A stretch of DNA of 16,168 nucleotides from JAVVEZ01 sp032250895 (GTDB lineage Bacteria > Pseudomonadota > Gammaproteobacteria > Pseudomonadales > Pseudohongiellaceae): assembly GCA_032250895.1 (NCBI GenBank), contig JAVVEZ010000079.1:1-16168 (forward strand). The letters run 5' to 3'. The notes beneath the pieces were generated by a model. That model was given only the letters and a program-made list of their open reading frames with translations, ran no database searches and was not told the DNA's origin. The translations under genes were made by a program, and so were the position numbers. Positions 1-6,415 of this stretch are shown piece after piece; positions within the stretch are counted from its first letter, which is position 1; each line of letters opens with the position of its first letter.

Positions 1-113
1 CACTGATTGCCGCAGTGGCGAATGCCATTTTTGATGCCACGGGTGTTCGCCTGCGCCGGGCGCCGTTCCGCAAGGAACGGGTGCTGGAGGCACTGCGGGC
101 GGCGCAGTCGTAG
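1..113 (+). CDS. C-terminal end of a molybdopterin-binding (xanthine dehydrogenase/aldehyde oxidase family) subunit, partial
   Basis: The frame beginning at base 3 is open from the window edge to TAG at 111-113 and encodes about 36 residues. They read LIAAVANAIFDATGVRLRR and then APFRKERVLEALRAAQS. The pattern 'AVANAIFDATGVRLR..PF..ERVLEAL' is the usual extreme C-terminus of the large molybdenum-cofactor subunit of xanthine dehydrogenase/CO dehydrogenase/isoquinoline oxidoreductase-type hydroxylases. The catalytic domains lie outside the window, so the substrate cannot be inferred. It is followed after 95 bp by an MFS transporter on the same strand, which could carry the substrate or product (inference). 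A generic helical C-terminus could imitate this signature, but the match is close. Confidence 0.7.
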   Translation, partial: LIAAVANAIFDATGVRLRRAPFRKERVLEALRAAQS

Positions 114-208
114 GGGAACGCAAATACTGCCAGCCCGGGCTACCCTGAACCTGAATCATCTGGAACCCAACCCGATTTCAAAAACCATAATCAGAAGGGG
201 GTAATGCC

Positions 209-1408
209 ATGGCCTCGGAATGGCGCAGGGAAGGAACACTCACCACAATCGGCTCCGTTGTCGGCCTGGCATTCGGACCCAGTGTCATTGCCATTCTGGC
301 CATCAGCCCCTTCATCCCGCCCATTGAACAGGAATTTGGCTGGTCCCGTGTGCAGGTGTCGCTGGCTGCCACCATAGTCTCCTACATGGTGGTTCTGGTG
401 TCTCCCCTGCAGGGTCTTATGGTGGACCGCTTTGGCCCGCGCAAGGTCATCCTCACGTCCATTCCCCTGTTTGCATTGGGCCTGTCGACCTTGTATGTAT
501 TGCCCAACAGCCTGCCTGTGTATTACACGATCTGGGTGCTGATCCCCTTGCTCAGTATCGGACTCTGGCCCCTGGGCTATCTGCAGGCGGTGAGCCAGTG
601 GTTTGACCGAAAACTGGGGCTTGCCCTGGGCTGCGCCAATGCCGGCATCGGTGTCGGCAGTACCCTGGTGCCCCTTATCATTGCCGTGTTGATGGCCCTG
701 TACGACTGGCGAACGGCTTTCCTCGGACTGGCCGCGATCGTGCTGTTTGTCACCTGGCCGGTCACGTATTTCACTATCAGGGAACCCGTGCCGGGTGAAG
801 TTCATCACAGTGCCCGCGCCGCCGAAGGAACGCCCTTTCGGGATGCTGTCCGCGAACCTGTATTTTCCATGTTGTGTGCCGCCTTTTTCCTGCTGGGCCT
901 GACCGCCTCGTCCCTGGTAACGCAGCAGGTGCCCCTGTTGATTGAAGCCGGCTGGAGCCAGACTGAGGCATCTTTTGTGCAGGCTCTGTTCGGCTTTGCC
1001 CTGCTCTTCGCCCGCGTATTCATCGGATTCATCATCGACCATGTCTTTGCACCCCGCGTCATGCAGTTGGTCTCCATTGGTGGCGCGCTGGCCTGCTTGT
1101 TATATGCCGTTTATCCACAAGCCGGTATTGTCAGTGCCGTGCTGTTGGGTTTCCTGCTGGGAGCCGAGTTCGATGTCCTGGCCTTCCTCATCAAACGCTA
1201 TTTTGGCAACGTGGCCTACGGCCGGCTTTACGGGGTGATCTTCGGTGTGTTTTACCTGGGGTCGGGTCTTGGCATTGTCAGCCTGGCGAGCATTCGCCAG
1301 GTGTACGGTAATTACGATACCGGCATGTATATCGCCGCCAGTGTGTTGCTAGGGTGCGTGGTACTGACAGCCTTCCTGCCCGCCTACCGGTACAGGGCCA
1401 GTCAATAA
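209..1408 (+). CDS. MFS transporter (oxalate/formate antiporter or monocarboxylate-like)
   Basis: This is a 399-residue inner-membrane protein with about twelve hydrophobic segments, the usual size and layout of the major facilitator superfamily. An MFS motif-A-like loop follows TM2: GLMVDRFGPRK at about residues 70-80. A polar, probably cytoplasmic, loop splits the two halves (about 190-215, REPVPGEVHHSARAAEGTP). The N-half style (FIPPIEQEFGWSR...) resembles the oxalate/formate antiporter and monocarboxylate-type MFS groups, so an organic anion is the likely cargo; this is inference only. The ATG at 209 has a strong Shine-Dalgarno stretch, AGAAGGGGG at 193-201, 7 nt upstream. The nearby ATG at 204 is out of frame. 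The gene follows a molybdenum hydroxylase on the same strand and may be co-transcribed with it. Confidence 0.85.
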   Translation: MASEWRREGTLTTIGSVVGLAFGPSVIAILAISPFIPPIEQEFGWSRVQVSLAATIVSYMVVLVSPLQGLMVDRFGPRKVILTSIPLFALGLSTLYVLPNSLPVYYTIWVLIPLLSIGLWPLGYLQAVSQWFDRKLGLALGCANAGIGVGSTLVPLIIAVLMALYDWRTAFLGLAAIVLFVTWPVTYFTIREPVPGEVHHSARAAEGTPFRDAVREPVFSMLCAAFFLLGLTASSLVTQQVPLLIEAGWSQTEASFVQALFGFALLFARVFIGFIIDHVFAPRVMQLVSIGGALACLLYAVYPQAGIVSAVLLGFLLGAEFDVLAFLIKRYFGNVAYGRLYGVIFGVFYLGSGLGIVSLASIRQVYGNYDTGMYIAASVLLGCVVLTAFLPAYRYRASQ

Positions 1409-1431
1409 CAGGATGGATTCGCGCCCGTGGC

Positions 1432-1460
1432 AAGGCGCAACCAAGGCTGTTTGCCGCCTT
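1432..1460 (+). terminator. Stem-loop after the MFS gene, possible terminator
   Basis: AAGGCGCAA (1432-1440) pairs with TTGCCGCCTT (1451-1460) through nine base pairs with one bulged base and a 10-nt loop, 24 bp after the MFS stop. No T-run follows directly, so intrinsic termination is uncertain. It may instead protect the transcript end or mark a Rho-dependent end. Confidence 0.35.
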
Positions 1461-1498
1461 TGCAAGTCTTGCTCAGCATCCCTGCCTCCCGCTCCTTC

Positions 1499-1575
1499 TT
1501 AACAGTTTCTTAATGTTTCATTAACAGTAATTTAATCATCTCTTTATTTTTTGTTAATGCGATCTTCATAAGATG
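1499..1575 (+). promoter_or_regulatory. Seven-unit 11-bp-phased TTAA array upstream of the porin, likely response-regulator operator
   Basis: TTAA occurs at 1499, 1510, 1521, 1532 and 1554, with one-base variants TTTA at 1543 and TTCA at 1565. That gives seven units on an exact 11-bp register over 77 bp. Direct repeats at one helical turn are the hallmark of OmpR/PhoB-family response regulators (known for PhoB, PmrA/QseB and, in alphaproteobacteria, CtrA with TTAA-N7-TTAA). Two units read TTAACAG, whose complement CTGTTAA resembles a Pho-box half. A -10-like TAAGAT lies at 1569-1574 inside the last unit, so bound protein could replace a -35 element. Transcription would start near 1581 and leave a leader of about 95 nt before the porin ATG. 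The assignment to a particular regulator is inference. Confidence 0.55.
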
Positions 1576-1675
1576 CGCAGCAGCCGCGTGCTGTCAGGTT
1601 TCAGGCGGCAAATGAAATATCCAATCTTAATGATGCGCCAGGTATCGGGGCACAAGCCGGAGAATGTAGATTGCC

Positions 1676-3211
1676 ATGAAAATTCATAAATTCCCGCTCC
1701 AAGCAGCCATTCTCGGTACCATTGTGAGCCTGTCGGCCACCCTGGCACTCGCCGCAGATGAGGCGAGTGATCTGGAACTGTATATGGATACCCAGACCAA
1801 GCAGATTTTTGCCGAGCCCGGCCCCAACCGGGTCAGAATGGGCACCTTTCGTCCGGTGGACGCACAGCCGGCAACGGTCACTGCGGCACTTCCACAACAG
1901 GCCCTTCCCCAACAAACCCAGGTGCCTGTCGTCAATCTGGCAGACATGGCCCGCCGTCTGGATGCCAACGAGCAGGAAATCGAGCAGATCCGCAGCCAGA
2001 ATGCTGCGCCAAGGCCCGCCAGCTGGACCGACACCCTGCGCATCCGCGGCTATCTGCAAACCCGCTACACCAGCATGATAGGCGGCGACAAAGACATCAA
2101 TCTCTGGTCCGACCGTTCGGTGGGGAATGCCCAGTCACTGGGTAATGCCGACAAGAACTTCCTGATTCGCCGCGCCCGTCTGGTATTTTCCGGAGATGCC
2201 GGTGAGCACCTGTCCTTCTATGTCCAACCCGACCTGGCCAGTTCCGTTGGCGGCTCCGGCAACGTGGCCCAGATCCGTGACGCCTATGGCGATATCTACT
2301 TCAATGCCAGCCGCGAGCACCGCTTTCGTATCGGGCAGTCCAAGGTTCCCTTTGGTTTCGAAAACCTGCAATCCAGTTCAAACCGCCTCGCGCCGGATCG
2401 CAACGATGCACTCAACAGCGGCGTCAGGGACGAGCGCGACCTGGGCGCCTTTTACTACTACACCCCGGAGCTGGTCCAGAGCCGTTTCAGTGAAATTGGC
2501 CGCCTTGGCCTGAAACACACCGGCAACTATGGCATGTTCGGTCTGGGTGTTTACAACGGCCAGGGCGCCAACCGGGGAGACCGCAACAACAACCTGCATA
2601 CCGTTGCCCGCCTGACCTATCCCTGGCAATTTGCCAACGGCCAGTTCTTTGAGGCCAGTGTGCAGGGTTATACCGGCAAATATGTCCCCTCCACCGGCAA
2701 TTTCCGTGGCCTCGGCGATACCGCAAAAATCATCAGTGGCAGTGCTCAGAATGTCAATCTGATCCCCGAGCGCTACCAGAACGGCTACAACGATGACCGT
2801 ATTGCGATCAGCGCCATCTGGTACCCGCAACCCTTTGGTCTGCAAGCGGAATGGAACTGGGGAAACACCCCGAAACTGAATCTCGAGACGGATACCATTG
2901 AACAAGGCACACTCGATGGCGGCTATGTGCAGGCCATGTACATGTTCAAGAATGATCTGGGTACTTTCATCCCCTTCCTGAAATGGCAATACTTCGACGG
3001 CGCGAACAAAGGGGAAACCAACGCCCCGGCCAACAAGGTCAATGATGTTGAGCTGGGTATAGAATGGCAGGTTGCCAGGGAACTCGAAATTTCCGCCGAG
3101 TACCACATGATGAAGCGCAACAATCTGGTGCTCGGCAACCGTCCCGGCAGAATCGACTACGAACGCTTCGATTCGGATGCCCTGCGCATACAACTACAGT
3201 ACAACTATTGA
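1676..3211 (+). CDS. Phosphate-selective porin O/P family outer-membrane porin
   Basis: This 511-residue protein has a Sec signal peptide (positive MKIHK, a hydrophobic core, cleavage near ALA-AD at about residue 26). A short acidic and coiled-coil-prone segment follows (about 88-110, LADMARRLDANEQEIEQIRSQ), then a long beta-rich domain. The domain has alternating aromatic strands and the typical openings RIRGYLQTRYTSM and NFLIRRARLVFSGDAGEHLSFYVQPDL, as in the OprO/OprP Pfam family. The C-terminal residue is tyrosine (LQYNY), as expected for Bam-assembled barrels. It should form an anion-selective pore. True phosphate selectivity is not assured, since many family members have other substrates. 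A GGAGA at 1659-1663 is a somewhat distant ribosome site. The phased TTAA array upstream implies response-regulator control, and a secreted TonB-like gene follows after 90 bp, probably in the same transcript. Confidence 0.88.
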   Translation: MKIHKFPLQAAILGTIVSLSATLALAADEASDLELYMDTQTKQIFAEPGPNRVRMGTFRPVDAQPATVTAALPQQALPQQTQVPVVNLADMARRLDANEQEIEQIRSQNAAPRPASWTDTLRIRGYLQTRYTSMIGGDKDINLWSDRSVGNAQSLGNADKNFLIRRARLVFSGDAGEHLSFYVQPDLASSVGGSGNVAQIRDAYGDIYFNASREHRFRIGQSKVPFGFENLQSSSNRLAPDRNDALNSGVRDERDLGAFYYYTPELVQSRFSEIGRLGLKHTGNYGMFGLGVYNGQGANRGDRNNNLHTVARLTYPWQFANGQFFEASVQGYTGKYVPSTGNFRGLGDTAKIISGSAQNVNLIPERYQNGYNDDRIAISAIWYPQPFGLQAEWNWGNTPKLNLETDTIEQGTLDGGYVQAMYMFKNDLGTFIPFLKWQYFDGANKGETNAPANKVNDVELGIEWQVARELEISAEYHMMKRNNLVLGNRPGRIDYERFDSDALRIQLQYNY

Positions 3212-3301
3212 GCTGCTCACCGATTATAGGTATCGTTGCCTTCTCGAAAATCTTGGGTCGATGCAAGCGTAAAAAACCAATAAGCAGGCCAGAGGAAACC
3301 C

Positions 3302-4393
3302 ATGTTAAATAACATTCGCATTACTCTGTTGCAGCCGTCGTTTCTGATATTGGCCGCTGGGCTGGCTGCGATGAATGCCAGCGCGCAGGAAGCTGACATC
3401 AGTGGCCTGCTGATCCCTGAACGTATCTCGGAAACGCCTTCACCGGTCAGCAGCCCGGAACGGGAAGCACTGGTGCACCTGCGTTATACCGTGAAGGCCG
3501 ATGGCAGCACCAGCGACATCGAGATTCTCGATGGCTTTTACAATGCCCTGTTTGCCGATGCCGCCACAAAAGCCGTCGCAACATGGACCTACAAGCCCGC
3601 CACGCTGAACGGCAAGGCCATCGACTGGCTCAACAATGAGTATGTCATGGCTTTCCGGCTACCCGGGGAGGAAGAGGCCAGCATATCGCCACCGGTGATG
3701 GCGGGCTATAACCAGATCATTGAATTGATGTCCGCGGACAAAAATGAGCAGGCAATCGAGAAACTCGAAGCCATGCTGAGCGACAAAAACACCGTTAAAA
3801 CCCTGTTTGACCATGCCTTCCTCAACGATGCCCTGTCCGCTGCCAACCTTGGTGCCAGCCGCTTTCACCAGGCCCTGGCTGCCAGCAAGAGAGCCACTGT
3901 CGTGCCTGGACGAATTCGTTCGACGATTTCTGCACCTGCCGTCAATTCCGGGGACAGCCAAGACCTGCTGACCGAGGATCTGATGGAAGGGGCGCTGCGC
4001 AAACGTTTTTTTCTGAGCGCCACGCTGAACCAGAGCCTCGATGCGCTGGAAACCTTTGACCGTCTTCAGTCCCAGGTGACAGTACCCGCAGATGATCTGA
4101 TCCGGGAGCAGGCCGCCGCGATCCGGCAGCGACTGGTATCCCCCGATGCCCTGGGACTGGTTGCCGGCCTGGTTGACACACACTGGTCTTATTTGCCGGC
4201 CCGGCGTATCTTTGCCGTGACCGATGTCAAGGGCCAGCTGGCCAGCATCGATGTGCACTGCCAGCGTCGCAACGCACAGCTGGCTTTTGAATCCGATGTG
4301 GAATGGGCGCTGCCGGACAGTTGGGGGGACTGCTCCCTGACCTTCAACGGCGACGCCGGCACCGAGTTTACACTTTACGAATTCAGCGAGTGA
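3302..4393 (+). CDS. Secreted protein with TonB C-terminal-like domain
   Basis: This 363-residue protein has an N-terminal hydrophobic segment (LLQPSFLILAAGLAAMNA, about 9-26) ending in ASA-QE, which suits signal-peptide cleavage after residue 28. Residues about 55-120 (EALVHLRYTVKADGSTSDIEILDGF..., ATWTYKPATLNGKAI...) follow the TonB C-terminal domain pattern of a V-dG strand, a helix, 'W.Y.PA..NG' and a closing strand. It lacks the long proline-rich linker and conserved membrane anchor of real TonB, so it probably does not transduce energy from ExbBD. A helical middle (about 125-290) and a C-terminal part with a likely cysteine pair (HCQRR, WGDCSL) follow and were not recognised. The start has GAGGAA just upstream. 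Its position behind the porin suggests a periplasmic partner or chaperone role (inference). Confidence 0.7.
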   Translation: MLNNIRITLLQPSFLILAAGLAAMNASAQEADISGLLIPERISETPSPVSSPEREALVHLRYTVKADGSTSDIEILDGFYNALFADAATKAVATWTYKPATLNGKAIDWLNNEYVMAFRLPGEEEASISPPVMAGYNQIIELMSADKNEQAIEKLEAMLSDKNTVKTLFDHAFLNDALSAANLGASRFHQALAASKRATVVPGRIRSTISAPAVNSGDSQDLLTEDLMEGALRKRFFLSATLNQSLDALETFDRLQSQVTVPADDLIREQAAAIRQRLVSPDALGLVAGLVDTHWSYLPARRIFAVTDVKGQLASIDVHCQRRNAQLAFESDVEWALPDSWGDCSLTFNGDAGTEFTLYEFSE

Positions 4394-4441
4394 AGGCCGT
4401 CAGCACGTCCGGCACGGTAGAAGGCTTATTCAACAAACCGC

Positions 4442-4590
4442 TAATACTACTGTGTTACAAATCGATCAAGGGATGCAGTGCAAGGCAAAACCGGGCGAAA
4501 AAGCGCAGTTTACATGGAGTAAATGAGCATTTTGAGCCCGGTTTTAACGCAGCAATGCGCCCTTCAGCGGCTTGTAACACAGTAGTACTA
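4442..4590. repeat. 149-bp imperfect palindromic repeat element between convergent genes
   Basis: The outer arms TACTACTGTGTTACAA (4445-4460) and TTGTAACACAGTAGTA (4572-4587) are perfect 16-bp inverted repeats, extendable to 18 of 20 bases. Inside are further paired blocks: AAGGG/CCCTT, AAAACCGGGC with GCCCGGTTTT, and GTTTAC/GTAAAT around the centre (about 4508-4524). The unit therefore folds into one long cruciform or RNA hairpin. It fills the gap between the TonB-like gene and ybiT, two convergent genes, and can act as a bidirectional terminator. Its right end coincides with the ybiT TAG stop at 4588-4590. The architecture resembles MITE or intergenic repeat families. No second copy exists in this window, so mobility or multicopy status is unproven. 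Confidence 0.65.
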
Positions 4591-6225
4591 AGCGCCCGTC
4601 GCTCGCTTGTTCCTGATCACCCCACCAGCCACGGCATCCAGTTGCTGATCTGCCAGGTACTCTTCATAACTGCCCTGGAAATCCACCAGGCGCTGGTCCT
4701 TGATTTCGATGACACGGTTGGCCAGTGAGGAGACGAATTCACGGTCGTGGCTGACAAAGATCAGCGTGCCGTCATAATGCTCGAGCGCCAGATTCAGTGC
4801 CTCGATGCATTCCATATCGAGATGGTTGGTGGGTTCGTCCATGATCAGGACATTGGGCTCCAGCAGCATCAACTTGCCAAACAGCAGCCGGTTTTTTTCG
4901 CCACCGGAACAGACCTTCACCCTTTTCTTGAAGTCGTCGGTGGAAAACAGCAAACGTCCGAGGGTCGCGCGCACGATCTGGTCATCGTCCTTGGGCTTGC
5001 GCCATTGGCTCATCCAGTCAAACAAGGTCGCTTCACTATCAAATTCCGCCGCACTGTCCTGCGGACAGTAGCCCAGAGCGGCATTTTCGGCCCATTGCAG
5101 CTTGCCACTGCGCGGTGTCAGTTCCTCCAGCAGGCAGCGCAGGAAGGTGGTTTTACCACTGCCGTTCTCGCCGATCACCGCCAGCCGCGTGCCCACTTCC
5201 AGGATCATATTGCCCTTGCTGAACAGTGTCTCATCATCGAAACCGTGGCCCAGATTTTCCAGCGTCAGGGCCTGCCGGTGCAGTTTCTTTTCCTGCTTGA
5301 AGCGGATATAGGGGCTGACCCGGCTGGAAGCCTTGACCTCATCCAGTTTGATTTTTTCAATCTGCCGGGCCCGTGAAGTGGCCTGCCTGGCCTTGGAGGC
5401 ATTGGCTGAAAAACGGCTGACAAAGTGTTGCAAATCGGCAATCTGCGCGGATTTTTTGGCATTCTCCGAATACAGGCGCTCGCGGGCCTGGGTGGAGGCC
5501 GTCATGAAGGCATCGTAATTGCCGGGATACACCCGCAATTCGCCATAATCGATATCCGCCATGTGCGTACACACGGCATTCAGGAAATGACGGTCGTGGG
5601 AGATGATGACCATGGTGCTCTTGCGCTCATTGAGCACGCTTTCCAGCCAGCGAATGGTATTGATGTCCAGGTTGTTGGTCGGCTCGTCCAGCAGCAGGAT
5701 GTCCGGGTCCGAAAACAGGGCCTGGGCCAGCAGTACGCGCAGTTTCCAGCCCGGCGCCACCTCGCTCATCGGGCCATCATGCAGGGCCTGCGCAATACCG
5801 GCGCCCAGCAGAATCTCGCCGGCGCGGCTTTCGGCACTGTAGCCGTCCAGTTCGGCAAAGAGGGTCTCCAGCTCCGCCACCTGCATGCCTTCTGCTTCCG
5901 ACATCTCGGGCAGGGCATAGATCCGGTCCCGCTCCTGCTTCACTGCCCACAATTGTGGGTGTCCCATGATCACGGTGTCGATCACCCGGCAGTCCTCAAA
6001 GGCAAACTGATCCTGATGCAGTTTGCCCACACGCTGGTCCTGGTCGATGGATACATTACCGGCCGTCGGCACCAGACTGCCATCGAGAATTTTCATGAAG
6101 GTGGTCTTGCCACAACCATTGGCGCCAATCAGGCCATAGCGATTGCCGCCACCGAATTTGACTGAAATATTTTCAAACAGGGGCTTGCTGCCAAACTGCA
6201 TGGTAATGTTTGCGGTCGAAATCAA
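4588..6225 (-). CDS. ybiT: ABC-F ATPase, YbiT type
   Basis: This 545-residue soluble protein has two ATP-binding cassettes and no membrane segments, as in the ribosome-associated ABC-F family that acts at the translating ribosome. Cassette 1 has Walker A GANGCGKT (34-41), Walker B LLLDEPTNNLD (DE at 180-181) and switch His 210. Its signature is the degenerate SEVAPGWKLRVLL (154-166), characteristic of YbiT. Cassette 2 has GENGSGKT (352-359), signature CSGGE (439-443), MDEPTNHLD (DE 463-464) and His 493. The charged linker (about 245-315) matches YbiT closely. The start is TTG at 6225-6223 with AGGA 8 nt upstream, and it aligns with the enterobacterial N-terminus (eight residues before MQFGSKPLFENISVKFGG). 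The C-terminus is about 15 residues longer than enterobacterial YbiT, and its stop codon lies in the adjoining palindromic repeat. Confidence 0.93.
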   Translation of the reverse strand: MISTANITMQFGSKPLFENISVKFGGGNRYGLIGANGCGKTTFMKILDGSLVPTAGNVSIDQDQRVGKLHQDQFAFEDCRVIDTVIMGHPQLWAVKQERDRIYALPEMSEAEGMQVAELETLFAELDGYSAESRAGEILLGAGIAQALHDGPMSEVAPGWKLRVLLAQALFSDPDILLLDEPTNNLDINTIRWLESVLNERKSTMVIISHDRHFLNAVCTHMADIDYGELRVYPGNYDAFMTASTQARERLYSENAKKSAQIADLQHFVSRFSANASKARQATSRARQIEKIKLDEVKASSRVSPYIRFKQEKKLHRQALTLENLGHGFDDETLFSKGNMILEVGTRLAVIGENGSGKTTFLRCLLEELTPRSGKLQWAENAALGYCPQDSAAEFDSEATLFDWMSQWRKPKDDDQIVRATLGRLLFSTDDFKKRVKVCSGGEKNRLLFGKLMLLEPNVLIMDEPTNHLDMECIEALNLALEHYDGTLIFVSHDREFVSSLANRVIEIKDQRLVDFQGSYEEYLADQQLDAVAGGVIRNKRATGA

Positions 6226-6263
6226 GGGAGTCTTCCTGCACGACGGTTTTCAAGAGGGTGCGT

Positions 6264-6292
6264 ACTATAGGCCTTTGTGGCAGCCGCGTCGA
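6264..6292 (-). promoter_or_regulatory. Candidate sigma-70 promoter of ybiT
   Basis: On the minus strand, TCGACG (6292-6287) and TATAGT (6269-6264) are separated by 17 bp. They match the -35 consensus at four of six positions and the -10 consensus at five of six. Transcription would begin near 6257, giving a leader of about 30 nt that contains the AGGA ribosome site before the TTG start. Confidence 0.5.
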
Positions 6293-6402
6293 GGAAAAAA
6301 GGACCTGTCTCTCATGCGGCACGTTCTGCCACAGGAATGCTCATCCCCCGGATTTTCGCAGGAAGCGCGGAATCCATCCCTGTAGGACAGTTCCGGATAA
6401 GG

Positions 6403-6408
6403 TATACT
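6403..6408 (+). promoter_or_regulatory. -10-like TATACT directly before recQ
   Basis: TATACT matches five of six -10 positions and ends 7 nt before the recQ ATG at 6416. If used, the transcript would begin at or within a base or two of the ATG and be essentially leaderless. No good -35 is seen at 16-18 bp spacing, and no clear Shine-Dalgarno lies before the ATG, only a weak AAGG. Confidence 0.45.
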
Positions 6409-6415
6409 GCGCCCC

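Noticed and set aside
191..1042. 283-codon antisense frame over the MFS gene
   Set aside because: The product is low-complexity and rich in Gln/Gly/His, typical of a reverse shadow of a hydrophobic membrane protein.
1499..1575. CtrA box assignment for the TTAA array
   Set aside because: The spacing fits, but CtrA is an alphaproteobacterial regulator and the neighbouring genes look gammaproteobacterial.
2378..3193. 271-codon open frame antisense to the porin
   Set aside because: It mirrors the codon pattern of the porin gene, which has a clear signal peptide and family motifs.
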